Assembly: GCA_002973575.1 (NCBI GenBank)
Contig: PVEQ01000007.1
Span: 62,001 to 126,000, forward strand
Direction: 5' to 3'
Length of the DNA: 64,000 bases
Source: Sediminibacterium magnilacihabitans
GTDB taxonomy: Bacteria > Bacteroidota > Bacteroidia > Chitinophagales > Chitinophagaceae
Shown: positions 34,876-42,745 of the stretch, in pieces
Numbering within the stretch: position 1 is the stretch's first letter
How the letters are laid out: each line of letters opens with the position of its first letter
The notes under the pieces: model-generated
Database searches by the model: none
Told to the model about the DNA's origin: nothing
The model's input: only the letters and a program-made list of their open reading frames with translations
Program-made: the position numbers and the translations under genes

Positions 34876-36700
34876 TGGAAGCATCTATAAGAAAACAACC
34901 GAAGATTTTTTAAATGAATGGTCAGGAATAATTATTTTATTACTGCCCGAAGAAGACTTTACAAAAACAAACTCCGTAACTACTAATTCTATTAGGTTTT
35001 GGCAGCTTATTCAGCCACACAAGGGTATTATGTTTCAGGCATTATTAGGTGCTATTGTTTACACAATTATGGGTTTAGCCACCTCAGTTTATGTGCAAAA
35101 AATCATAGACTTTGTAATTCCAGAAGGCAACCACCGGTTGTTAAATTTATTGAGTGTCACGATGATATTTTTATTGTTATTTCAAATGTTCATTGGTTGT
35201 TTTAAAACAATACTCGGCCTTCAGACAGGGCAATATATAGATGCCAGACTTATTTTAGGATATTATAAACATTTATTACAACTCCCTCAGCGTTTTTTTG
35301 ATACGATGAGAGTTGGCGAAATTATTAGTCGCGTAAATGATGCAGTCAAGATCAGGATATTTATCAATGATATAGCGTCGAATATAATCGTGAATTGTTT
35401 AATTGTTAGTTTTTCTGTTTGCTTAATGTTTTTTTATTATTGGAAACTTGCAATTATTATTACCACAATAATCCCAATTTATTTATTAATTTATTGGATT
35501 AGTAATAAGGTTAATAAAAAATGGCAAAGAACGCTGATGGAGAATAGTGCCGATCTGGAGACTCAGCTAGTAGAAAGCTTAAATGCTATAGGAACAATCA
35601 AACGATTTGGGTTGGAATCTCACGCCAATATCAAAACAGAAAACAAATTCACTACTCTTTTGCAAAGTATCTACAAAAGCAGTATAAAAGGCATATATCT
35701 TGGTACAACATCTGACTTTGTGACCAAGATTTTTACAATTATAATTCTTTGGATGGGCTGTTACTATGTAATTAACCGTGAACTTACTCCAGGGGAGTTA
35801 TTGTCGTTTTATGCTTTAATCGGATATTTTACAGGACCAGCAGCTTCTCTTATCAGTGCAAATAAGAATATGCAAGAAGCACTTATTGCTGCAGATCGTT
35901 TATTTGAGATTATAGACCTAGAAACAGAATCCTCGAATGAATCTAAAATAGACTTGACTCCAGAGCTTATCGGAGATATAAAATTTACAAATGTAAGTTT
36001 TAGATATGGAACCCGAAATGTTGTTTTTGAAGAACTTAATCTGGTTATAAAAAAAGGGCTGACAACAGCAATTATGGGTGAAAGTGGTAGCGGCAAGTCA
36101 ACACTACTCTCTTTATTGCAAAATTTATATCAACCCAAAGAAGGGCATATTACTATTGGAGGAAATGACCTTAGATATATTAATAATAGAAGTTTGCGTG
36201 AGAGAATTGCAGTAGTGCCACAACAAGTTGATTTATTTGCAGGAACTATTATTGAAAACATAGCAGTTGGTGACTTCGAACCGGACATGCAGAGAATTTT
36301 AGCTTTATCACACTTGCTTGGTATTCAAGATTTTGTTGAGAAACTCCCTGCAACGTATGGAACAATTTTAAATGAAAATGGAGCTGACCTTTCGGGAGGA
36401 CAGCGTCAGCGTTTAGCTATTGCGCGAGCAATATATCGAAACCCTGAAATTTTAATTTTAGATGAGGCAACTTCTTCTTTGGACCCTATAAGTGAAGAAA
36501 AGGTACAGGCGACATTAGAATGGTATAAACAACAAGGCAAAACAATCATTATTATAGCTCACAGACTTTCTACTATTCGAAATGCTGATCAAATCCTTTT
36601 ATTGTGGGAAGGGAGGCTTGTCGAACAAGGAACACATGCTGATTTAATTAATTTGAGGGGTAATTATTTCTCCATGTGGCAGAATCTGACATTTAATTAA
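34862..36700 (+). CDS. Peptidase-ABC exporter lacking most of its C39 domain
   Basis: Type-1 secretion/bacteriocin exporter. The first about 35 residues (MDPADGSIYKKTTEDFLNEWSGIIILLLP) match only the C-terminal tail of a C39 peptidase domain, including its DP motif. The Cys and His of the catalytic triad are missing, and an in-frame stop lies 28 bases upstream of the ATG. The six-helix transmembrane domain (about 50-330) and NBD (about 360-605) are intact: Walker A GESGSGKST near 404, LSGGQRQRLAIARA near 509, Walker B ILILDEATSSLD near 530 and H-loop AHRLST near 565. Length 612 versus about 720 for complete relatives. It may still transport but should not cleave leaders; possibly a decaying gene. 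Confidence 0.85.
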   Translation: MDPADGSIYKKTTEDFLNEWSGIIILLLPEEDFTKTNSVTTNSIRFWQLIQPHKGIMFQALLGAIVYTIMGLATSVYVQKIIDFVIPEGNHRLLNLLSVTMIFLLLFQMFIGCFKTILGLQTGQYIDARLILGYYKHLLQLPQRFFDTMRVGEIISRVNDAVKIRIFINDIASNIIVNCLIVSFSVCLMFFYYWKLAIIITTIIPIYLLIYWISNKVNKKWQRTLMENSADLETQLVESLNAIGTIKRFGLESHANIKTENKFTTLLQSIYKSSIKGIYLGTTSDFVTKIFTIIILWMGCYYVINRELTPGELLSFYALIGYFTGPAASLISANKNMQEALIAADRLFEIIDLETESSNESKIDLTPELIGDIKFTNVSFRYGTRNVVFEELNLVIKKGLTTAIMGESGSGKSTLLSLLQNLYQPKEGHITIGGNDLRYINNRSLRERIAVVPQQVDLFAGTIIENIAVGDFEPDMQRILALSHLLGIQDFVEKLPATYGTILNENGADLSGGQRQRLAIARAIYRNPEILILDEATSSLDPISEEKVQATLEWYKQQGKTIIIIAHRLSTIRNADQILLLWEGRLVEQGTHADLINLRGNYFSMWQNLTFN

Positions 36701-36820
36701 ATCAAAAAGGATCAGCTGGACAAATTAAGCGATGTACTGGTAGATCAAATTCGATCCATTGATAATAAACGATTAATCCAAAAATCAGGAAGCAACTGCA
36801 TGATCATATCGGGTTTATAG
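36701..36820 (+). pseudogene. Partial duplicate of the mazF-like toxin gene
   Basis: Starting immediately after the exporter stop, an open segment encodes KDQLDKLSDVLVDQI then RSIDNKRLIQK, nearly identical to the C-terminal half of the intact toxin. About 85 bases are roughly 88% identical to 37418-37505. Similarity ends abruptly near 36790 and the frame stops at TAG 36818-36820. There is no start codon, so this is a fragment left by duplication or recombination. Confidence 0.8.
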
Positions 36821-36842
36821 GAGTCAACTGTGCTCTATAAAA

Positions 36843-36950
36843 TGGGTAGCAGATGGCGCAGATTACGTATTTGTGCGTACCAGCAATCTTGTAGAAAAGA
36901 ATACCTTCATTTCTGAAGAAATTGAAAGGGATGGTATATCATTTTTCTGA
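36843..36950 (+). pseudogene. 3' gene fragment, possibly nucleotidyltransferase-type
   Basis: An open reading segment WVADGADYVFVRTSNLVEKN then TFISEEIERDGISFF with a stop but no start. It looks like a real protein C-terminus (charged helix, then IERDGISFF); the pattern recalls C-termini of small MNT nucleotidyltransferases (xEIxRDGxxLY), but that is a guess. It sits between the toxin fragment and the intact toxin-antitoxin promoter. Confidence 0.4.
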
Positions 36951-36963
36951 TGTGAGTAATAAT

Positions 36964-36994
36964 TTTGAGTATATACAAATAGTATATACCTTTA
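36964..36994 (+). promoter_or_regulatory. Promoter and twin operator of the toxin-antitoxin operon
   Basis: TTTG (36964-36967) and TACCTTTA (36987-36994) are exactly 19 bases apart. Between and overlapping them lie two copies of the palindrome GTATATAC (36969-36976 and 36982-36989) separated by AAATA. Twin short palindromes over a promoter are typical of autoregulation by ribbon-helix-helix antitoxins such as the gene that starts 16 bases later. Confidence 0.7.
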
Positions 36995-37009
36995 GAAAAA
37001 GGTTATACT

Positions 37010-37240
37010 ATGAAAACGCTTTCTCTCAAATTGGATGACGAAATATTTGATGAAACTGAGAAAATCACTTTCGAGCTTAAACTGGCAAGGAATCGTTATA
37101 TCAACGATGCAGTAAGTCTTTATAATCTCTTTAATAAAAGAAAGCTATTAAAGAAAAAACTTGCAAAAGAATCGAAAACAGCAGCCAAAGACTCTTTAAG
37201 TATCTTACGGGAATTTGAAAAATTGAGTGATAAAGATTAA
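37010..37240 (+). CDS. Antitoxin, ribbon-helix-helix type (MazE-like partner)
   Basis: 76 residues. The N-terminus MKTLSLKLDDEIFDETEKI is the beta-strand/helix of an RHH DNA-binding fold, followed by ARNRYINDAVSLYN (second helix). The Lys-rich C-terminal half (KRKLLKKKLAKESK...LREFEKLSDKD) would wrap the toxin. It ends 14 bp inside the toxin gene, as usual for coupled pairs, and is preceded by a promoter overlapped by twin palindromes. Confidence 0.85.
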   Translation: MKTLSLKLDDEIFDETEKITFELKLARNRYINDAVSLYNLFNKRKLLKKKLAKESKTAAKDSLSILREFEKLSDKD

Positions 37241-37565
37241 ACAATACGACATTTGGCTTGCAGACCTGAACCCGTCAAAGGGTACGGAAGCGGGAAAAGT
37301 GCGCCCTGTTGTAATTATTCAAACCGATTTATTAAATGGCACGCATTTATCTACTCTTATTTGCCCTGTTACAACCAATGTGCAGCCGGAACTTGAGTTG
37401 TTAAGAGTACATCTTAAAAAGGGTCAGTTGGACAAGTTGAGCGATGTACTGATAGATCAAATCCGGTCCATTGATAATAAGCGATTGATCCAAAAATTAG
37501 GGAGACTTACCCCACATCAGGTTGATGAGTTGAAACGAAATATTGCTATCGTATTGGATTTATAA
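37227..37565 (+). CDS. MazF/PemK-family endoribonuclease toxin
   Basis: 112 residues with the full PemK/MazF fold: QYDIWLADLNPSKGTEAGKVRPVVIIQTD at the N-terminus (conserved GxExxKxRPVvVi), LSTLICPVTTN in the middle, and VLIDQIRSIDNKRLIQKLGRL at the C-terminus. The start is a GTG within the antitoxin gene (14-bp overlap). Expected to cleave mRNA when the antitoxin is degraded. Part of the toxin gene is duplicated 715 bp upstream. Confidence 0.93.
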   Translation: MIKIKQYDIWLADLNPSKGTEAGKVRPVVIIQTDLLNGTHLSTLICPVTTNVQPELELLRVHLKKGQLDKLSDVLIDQIRSIDNKRLIQKLGRLTPHQVDELKRNIAIVLDL

Positions 37566-37579
37566 TAGCCAATCGACGT

Positions 37580-38911
37580 TTATGCAATATGTATTCCCCA
37601 CTCTTTATTCATCTTCCTTCCCAGTAATGTATTGGCCTCGGTATCATTCTTGAATTGTTCCTTCGCCGGATCCCAGATGAGTCTGCGGTTAAGACGATAG
37701 GCGATGTTGCCGATATTACATACGGATGCAGTGCGTTGTCCGATCTCCACATCACAGATAGGTTTGGTTCTTTTGCGCATGGCATCCAGAAAGTCTTTGT
37801 AATGATCTGTGCTATGATACACCTGCTTCTCCGAAGCGCCGATCACCCGGTCTTTCAGCGAAGCAGGATTTGTTTCCAGCTTACCGCGTTGAACTTTGAT
37901 CTCTCCTTCGGTACCGATAAAATGAATGGCATTGTCCCATTCCCATTTTTCATGTGTCATGGTGATGCCGCCTGCATACTTATAAGTAAGGAATGGATGC
38001 TCCCCGTCATCGGGTGCAATGACTTCTACCGGGCCACTATGATCCATGTCCAGCGCCCATTGTACAATATCAAACATGTGTGCACCCCAATCGGTTACCA
38101 TACCACCACCAAATTCGCGGTAATTGCGCCAGTTGGGATATACGTCTTTGGTTACAGGAGGCGCTAATTCTGCATTGAAAACAGAGGGCGTTGCATTCGG
38201 TCCCAGCCATTTGCTCCAGTCCAGTCCATCCGGTATTGGTTCTGCAGGAAGATCGTAAGGCTTTGGCGGAGGACCCACATTCACTTTTACCGATTTGATC
38301 TGCCCGATATATCCATTACGGATGAGTTCTGCCGTTTGCCTGAATTCAGACCAGGAGCGCTGCATGCTTCCTGTTTGAAACACACGGTTGTATTTACGGG
38401 CGGCGTTGACCATGGCCCTTCCTTCCTTTACGGTAAGCGCCATTGGTTTCTCGCAATAAATATCTTTCCCGGCTTCAGCTGCGCGCACTGCCATCGATGC
38501 ATGCCAGTGATCGGGCGTAGCAATCACCACCGCATCCACCTCTTTACGGGCCAGCAATTCCCTGAAATCATTGTACACTGCTATATCGGCATAATTGCCC
38601 AGTTGAGGCATCTTAACATAGGTGTCTTTTATTTGCTTAAGCGTGAGATCGGCTTTGGCTTTGTACACTTCACTCAATGCCACAAAACGAACCTGTTCTG
38701 TCTTCAGAAAATAAGAAGACAATATTTTGCCTTGCTTACCTCCACCGATCAACCCCAGGTTGATCATATCGCTTGGAGCAGTATAAAGTAATCCTGTTTG
38801 ACTTTTTCCGCCCAATACATGTCGCGGGAGGATCATAAAACCTACCAATGCTTTTGCAGTGTTACCCACAAATGCCCGGCGGGAAACATTATTTTTTCCT
38901 TCTTTTTTCAT
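37580..38911 (-). CDS. Gfo/Idh/MocA oxidoreductase with Tat signal
   Basis: 443 residues. The N-terminus NNVSRRAFVGNTAKALVGFMILP is a twin-arginine signal, so the enzyme is probably exported folded with its NAD(P). Rossmann motif GLIGGGKQGKI near 53, the dinucleotide/sugar-site EKPMALTVKEGRAM with its catalytic Lys near 154, and a C-terminal substrate domain with DWGAHMFDIVQWAL. Similar exported oxidoreductases act on sugars or glycans in Bacteroidota; the substrate is unknown. It is convergent with the toxin gene (14 bp) and marks the right border of the AT-rich island. Confidence 0.9.
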   Translation of the reverse strand: MKKEGKNNVSRRAFVGNTAKALVGFMILPRHVLGGKSQTGLLYTAPSDMINLGLIGGGKQGKILSSYFLKTEQVRFVALSEVYKAKADLTLKQIKDTYVKMPQLGNYADIAVYNDFRELLARKEVDAVVIATPDHWHASMAVRAAEAGKDIYCEKPMALTVKEGRAMVNAARKYNRVFQTGSMQRSWSEFRQTAELIRNGYIGQIKSVKVNVGPPPKPYDLPAEPIPDGLDWSKWLGPNATPSVFNAELAPPVTKDVYPNWRNYREFGGGMVTDWGAHMFDIVQWALDMDHSGPVEVIAPDDGEHPFLTYKYAGGITMTHEKWEWDNAIHFIGTEGEIKVQRGKLETNPASLKDRVIGASEKQVYHSTDHYKDFLDAMRKRTKPICDVEIGQRTASVCNIGNIAYRLNRRLIWDPAKEQFKNDTEANTLLGRKMNKEWGIHIA

Positions 38912-38996
38912 ATGGCCATGGTTGATTAAGCGCTTGAGATTGAAAGATACAAATTTGGTATAAAACAGATACCGAAATTATAAAGCAGGATCACAA

Positions 38997-39752
38997 TTAT
39001 CGTTTGAATAGCATTAAAACAGAGCCAATCAGGGTTAAAAGGATCACCAGTTTCCGGTATTGCTCGTCTCGTATCCTGTCAACAATACGTAAACCCAGCC
39101 AAAAACCCAGGGCCAGCGCCGGAATGAGCACCAGGTCTGTTTGTAAGCTATGTATATTGATATTATGCCAGAAGAAGACCTGGAATGGCAATTTGAAAAG
39201 ATTCATGAAGAGGAAGATCCAGGCTGCCGTACCAATAAAATCATTTTTTGGCATCCGCATGGCCAGGAAGTAAAGATTGGCAAATGCACCGGCCAGGTTT
39301 CCCAACATCGTAGTTAATCCTGCAGCCAGGCCTGTGCTTACAGCAAACATCGGATGTTGCGGCACCTGCGTTGATTTACGATATTCCATCAGCACAACAA
39401 TCACGATGGTCAGCAAAATGATCGCTGCCATTATTTTACGAAAAAGGATTTCATTCATTTCCTTTCCTATATATACACCTATCAATATTCCTATTATCAT
39501 CCAGGGAACCAATTTCCAAAAATGTTTCCACTGTGCGTGGCGATTATAATACCTTACCGCTGCAATATCTGCCAAACAAAGAAGTGGTAAAACAATTCCT
39601 GTAGATGATTTGCTTCCAAAAACAAACGCCATTAAAGTAACGCTCAACATATCTACTCCTTTCAGGCCGGCTTTGCTGAGCCCTATGATAAAAGAAGCCA
39701 GAAAGATCAGGAACCATTCGGTAAAAGAATAAAAGGAAAGTATACTAATCAT
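38997..39752 (-). CDS. TauE/SafE-family permease
   Basis: 251 residues, about eight membrane helices. The family pattern is a duplicated four-helix unit with Gly/Pro-rich starts (ASFIIGLSKAGLKGVDML; VSTGLAAGLTTMLGNLAGAFANLYFLAMRMPK). These permeases export or import sulfur-containing anions or organic acids, but specificity varies. It is co-oriented with the Gfo/Idh gene, 85 bp apart. Confidence 0.9.
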   Translation of the reverse strand: MISILSFYSFTEWFLIFLASFIIGLSKAGLKGVDMLSVTLMAFVFGSKSSTGIVLPLLCLADIAAVRYYNRHAQWKHFWKLVPWMIIGILIGVYIGKEMNEILFRKIMAAIILLTIVIVVLMEYRKSTQVPQHPMFAVSTGLAAGLTTMLGNLAGAFANLYFLAMRMPKNDFIGTAAWIFLFMNLFKLPFQVFFWHNINIHSLQTDLVLIPALALGFWLGLRIVDRIRDEQYRKLVILLTLIGSVLMLFKR

Positions 39753-39776
39753 TGAACATAGGGTGTTTGTTTACTA

Positions 39777-41969
39777 CTAAGCGCTTTTCTTTGTCCTGAC
39801 CATGTTCCACCAATAATTCAGCTTTAATACCAGCGCCCTGTTCTTTACAAAAAAAGGCGCCGGATAATAATTGTCGGTATAAACAATAAAAAGATCCGAA
39901 GCAGGTTGGTAACGCCATTGAAACCTTGCGTTAAAATTGATATTTTTTTGCTGTTCGTTGTATTGTAAATACGTGGTAAAAAATAATTTATTCGTCATGG
40001 TAATATCCACTTTTGGTCCGGCGAGAAAAAAAGCGGTATGTCCCCATGGCTGTGGTAAATGAAGGTCGTCATAGCTGGTGCTGAGCGCAAGACTTATATA
40101 AGGCTGAAAGCGATAACCTATTTCAGTATTCATGGTGAACCGTGTCCCATCGGCAAAATAACCACCGTACCGTAGGGCTATCGAATACGTAAATAATTGC
40201 TGGGGCTGGGATACCAGGTCAAGTCCCGCGGTGTTCCAGGTATGTTTTGTGCCTTTAGCAAGTGAATCTTTTCCTGTATTGGTTGGATCAAATGGTCTTA
40301 ATAATTCAACATAATCATGTATAGCCGATCCTGTTAAAACAATACGGTTGCGGAAAGTGAGCTGGTAAGACAGCATGTTCTCATTGTCTGTCTGGTGAAA
40401 CTGTTCATTGAAATAATAGGTAGTATTGGCTTGCAGGCCATGACTGAGTATATGGCCGCTCCGTGGGAAGAAATACCTGGTTACCTGGGGGCTGACTTTA
40501 ATATATCCCGTTCTCGGTACATAACCCACTTCTGCATTGAAGCCATTGCCTACATATTCATGTTGCCAGAGTATGTTCCATTTTCGGCTGTTGTATAACA
40601 GGTGAGCTGCGTGCGCCATGCTGTTACCCTGTGCGCCGGGACTGAACGAGCGCATAACAAAGGCTTTGCCTGTCCACAGGTTACTGGAAGAAGCCAGGTT
40701 ATATTCCAACCCAATATTCCTGTTGTATTGCGAATAGATTGTTTTGCCGGAATCATTACCAGGATGATAGTTCATAGATGTCTTATCAACATAGATCAAC
40801 CCGATATTGGATCTTTTAAACACTTTCCGTTGCAGCGACACTACTGCAAAGTTCTGCGCCGGCAGCCCTTTTTCCTCCACTGCTGCTGTTTGAACGTCCA
40901 TCAGGCCAAGGCGCCAGTCCTTGCTGAGTTTACCACTCAGGCGTGCACCTAAATTGATGGGCATACCCAGGCCAATCCGCCGGGAGAAAAAAGGACGGAT
41001 GTTTGCATAGCCAAAATTGGCGAACAGGTCATTGTTCTCCAGGAAAAACTGCCTTTTTTCCGGGAAAAATAATTCAAACCGGCTAAGATTGGTTACCTGC
41101 TTGTCTACCTCCACCTGCGAAAAATCGGGATGAATGGTGAGATCTAGGTTGAGGGAAGACGTAACACCAATTTTTGCATCCACGCCCACTTCCTGTTTAT
41201 ATTCCGTCTTGCTTTGTGCTGAATAATCTTTGGATGCGCTGCTTAAAATATAAGGAATAACAGATACATTCATTCCCGGTGCGGGCGGCGGTTTGTCCCA
41301 TACGAGTACGCCTGTATAAGCTAAGGAAGCAGTAGGGAATTGTCGTGGAATGGGTGTCCAGCTCGATTTTTCTGTTGTCTTCAGGTCATTGCGGCTGAAA
41401 TTAATGCCCCATTCTGTTATTCCTTTTTTATACCGCATCGAAGTAAAAGGGATGGCGGCTTCAAAGATCCATTTGTCGTCATAATCCTTTACGGCGGATA
41501 CCCATTTGTTATCCCAGTTCAGATCTACTTTTCCCCCTTCATACATAGAACCATCCCATTGCGCTCCCGCAGCATTGGCGCCAAAAGTGAAGCCGTTGGT
41601 TTGATCATCAAAAGGGTCTATGAAAAAAATAAAGTTGTCATTCTTCACAAAACTAAAATCTCTCCGGAGCGATTCTACCATATTCGGGCCTGGCAATGCT
41701 TTATTGCAAATGGCTATGATGTACAAATTGCGGCTGTCGTAGGTCATGCGGACTTCTGTGGTTACCCGCGCATAACTGGTATCCATGGGTAATACCATGG
41801 AAAAATGTGAGGCTGGTTCTGCCTGCAACCAGGCCTCATCCATCACACCATCGATCTTAATTGATGCATTTGTTTCACGGATATGTAAACGGTAAGTGGC
41901 ATTTTTCTTCTGCGCAACAGATGACAATACAATAAATAACAGCAGGGTAGCAACAATAAAATTCTTCAA
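39777..41969 (-). CDS. DUF5916 outer-membrane-type protein with CBM9-like domain
   Basis: 730 residues with a Sec signal (MKNFIVATLLLFIVLSSVAQ). Residues about 30-215 form a CBM9-like sandwich (IKIDGVMDEAWLQAEPASHF; SRNLYIIAICNK; FFIDPFDDQTNGFTFGANAAG). The remaining about 500 residues are DUF5916, rich in alternating aromatic strands (SPQVTRYFFPRSGHILSHGL; YRFQPYISLALSTSYDDL), suggesting an outer-membrane beta-barrel. The C-terminus ends LKLNYWWNMVRTKKSA. Function unknown; frequently found as a stand-alone gene in Bacteroidota. Confidence 0.88.
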   Translation of the reverse strand: MKNFIVATLLLFIVLSSVAQKKNATYRLHIRETNASIKIDGVMDEAWLQAEPASHFSMVLPMDTSYARVTTEVRMTYDSRNLYIIAICNKALPGPNMVESLRRDFSFVKNDNFIFFIDPFDDQTNGFTFGANAAGAQWDGSMYEGGKVDLNWDNKWVSAVKDYDDKWIFEAAIPFTSMRYKKGITEWGINFSRNDLKTTEKSSWTPIPRQFPTASLAYTGVLVWDKPPPAPGMNVSVIPYILSSASKDYSAQSKTEYKQEVGVDAKIGVTSSLNLDLTIHPDFSQVEVDKQVTNLSRFELFFPEKRQFFLENNDLFANFGYANIRPFFSRRIGLGMPINLGARLSGKLSKDWRLGLMDVQTAAVEEKGLPAQNFAVVSLQRKVFKRSNIGLIYVDKTSMNYHPGNDSGKTIYSQYNRNIGLEYNLASSSNLWTGKAFVMRSFSPGAQGNSMAHAAHLLYNSRKWNILWQHEYVGNGFNAEVGYVPRTGYIKVSPQVTRYFFPRSGHILSHGLQANTTYYFNEQFHQTDNENMLSYQLTFRNRIVLTGSAIHDYVELLRPFDPTNTGKDSLAKGTKHTWNTAGLDLVSQPQQLFTYSIALRYGGYFADGTRFTMNTEIGYRFQPYISLALSTSYDDLHLPQPWGHTAFFLAGPKVDITMTNKLFFTTYLQYNEQQKNINFNARFQWRYQPASDLFIVYTDNYYPAPFFVKNRALVLKLNYWWNMVRTKKSA

Positions 41970-42001
41970 TACTATTTATTTGAGGGTAGATAAGGGCGTA
42001 G

Positions 42002-42658
42002 TTACACGACGTAAAGGTTATCGGCAAATTTCTGACTGACGCTCGATTTCTTTCCATCCACTTCAATCTCCATCGTGCCATCGAAATCCTGGCGGGTCAC
42101 TACTTTTATTTTACTGCTGAGTCCGAGCCCCACTTTCATTACATATTGCAGAAAAGAAGCACTGCCATCTTTTACGGTAACAAGCTTACAGGTTTTGCCA
42201 ACAGGAACCTGCGTTAAAGTTTTCCGGGCCCTGGTTTTCATTTCTCCATTGGCATTCGGAATGGAGTCGCCGTGGGGATCGACTTCAGGGTAATTCAGGA
42301 ATTTTTCCAGCTTTTCTATCAGTTTGGATGATTGGATATGCTCTAACTGTTCGGCCACTTCATGCACTTCATCCCAGGTGAATTCTAATTTTTCATACAG
42401 GAAAGTTTCCCAGAGCCGGTGCTTGCGTATGATCTGTATAGCCTGTTTTTTCCCGGTAGCGGTCAGTGAAGTCTTCCCGTATTTCTCATAGCTGATGAGT
42501 TTTTTCTCTTTCAGCTTTTTGAGCATATCATTGGCGGTAGCAGGTTTCACATTCAGTGTAGTTGCCAACTCGTTGGTTCCCGCCTCGGATTTACCGGTGA
42601 TTTCCGACGTAAGGTGGAACAGTGCTTTGAGATAATTCTCTTCAGTATGCGATAGCAT
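42002..42658 (-). CDS. DtxR/MntR-family metal-dependent repressor
   Basis: 218 residues. The winged helix-turn-helix occupies about 1-65 (SHTEENYLKALFHL; TNELATTLNVKPATANDMLKKL), the dimerisation/metal-binding domain about 70-140 (HRLWETFLYEKLEFTWDEVHEVAEQLEHIQS with metal-ligand His/Glu), and a FeoA/SH3-like domain about 150-218. Binds Mn or Fe and represses metal-uptake genes. It is divergent from a TonB receptor gene, and a 16-bp dyad in the 87-bp gap is its most likely operator. Mn versus Fe selectivity is not settled by sequence alone. Confidence 0.93.
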   Translation of the reverse strand: MLSHTEENYLKALFHLTSEITGKSEAGTNELATTLNVKPATANDMLKKLKEKKLISYEKYGKTSLTATGKKQAIQIIRKHRLWETFLYEKLEFTWDEVHEVAEQLEHIQSSKLIEKLEKFLNYPEVDPHGDSIPNANGEMKTRARKTLTQVPVGKTCKLVTVKDGSASFLQYVMKVGLGLSSKIKVVTRQDFDGTMEIEVDGKKSSVSQKFADNLYVV

Positions 42659-42691
42659 GAATTAAAGATAGAAAAGATTTCCCGGATTCAA

Positions 42692-42722
42692 TTTGTTAGA
42701 TTAACATAACTTTATATTTTTA
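42692..42722 (+). promoter_or_regulatory. Promoter of the TonB receptor gene with embedded 16-bp dyad
   Basis: TTTG (42692-42695) and TATTTTTA (42715-42722) are spaced by exactly 19 bases. Overlapping the -33 box and filling the spacer is a dyad of the form GTTA-nn-TTAA-nn-TAAC (42695-42710). Its position would block RNA polymerase. It resembles the short AT-rich dyads bound by MntR/DtxR proteins, and such a gene starts 37 bp away on the other strand. The match is positional and by symmetry; no consensus was searched. Confidence 0.65.
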
Positions 42723-42745
42723 CCAACCGAACAACTAACCTGGTT

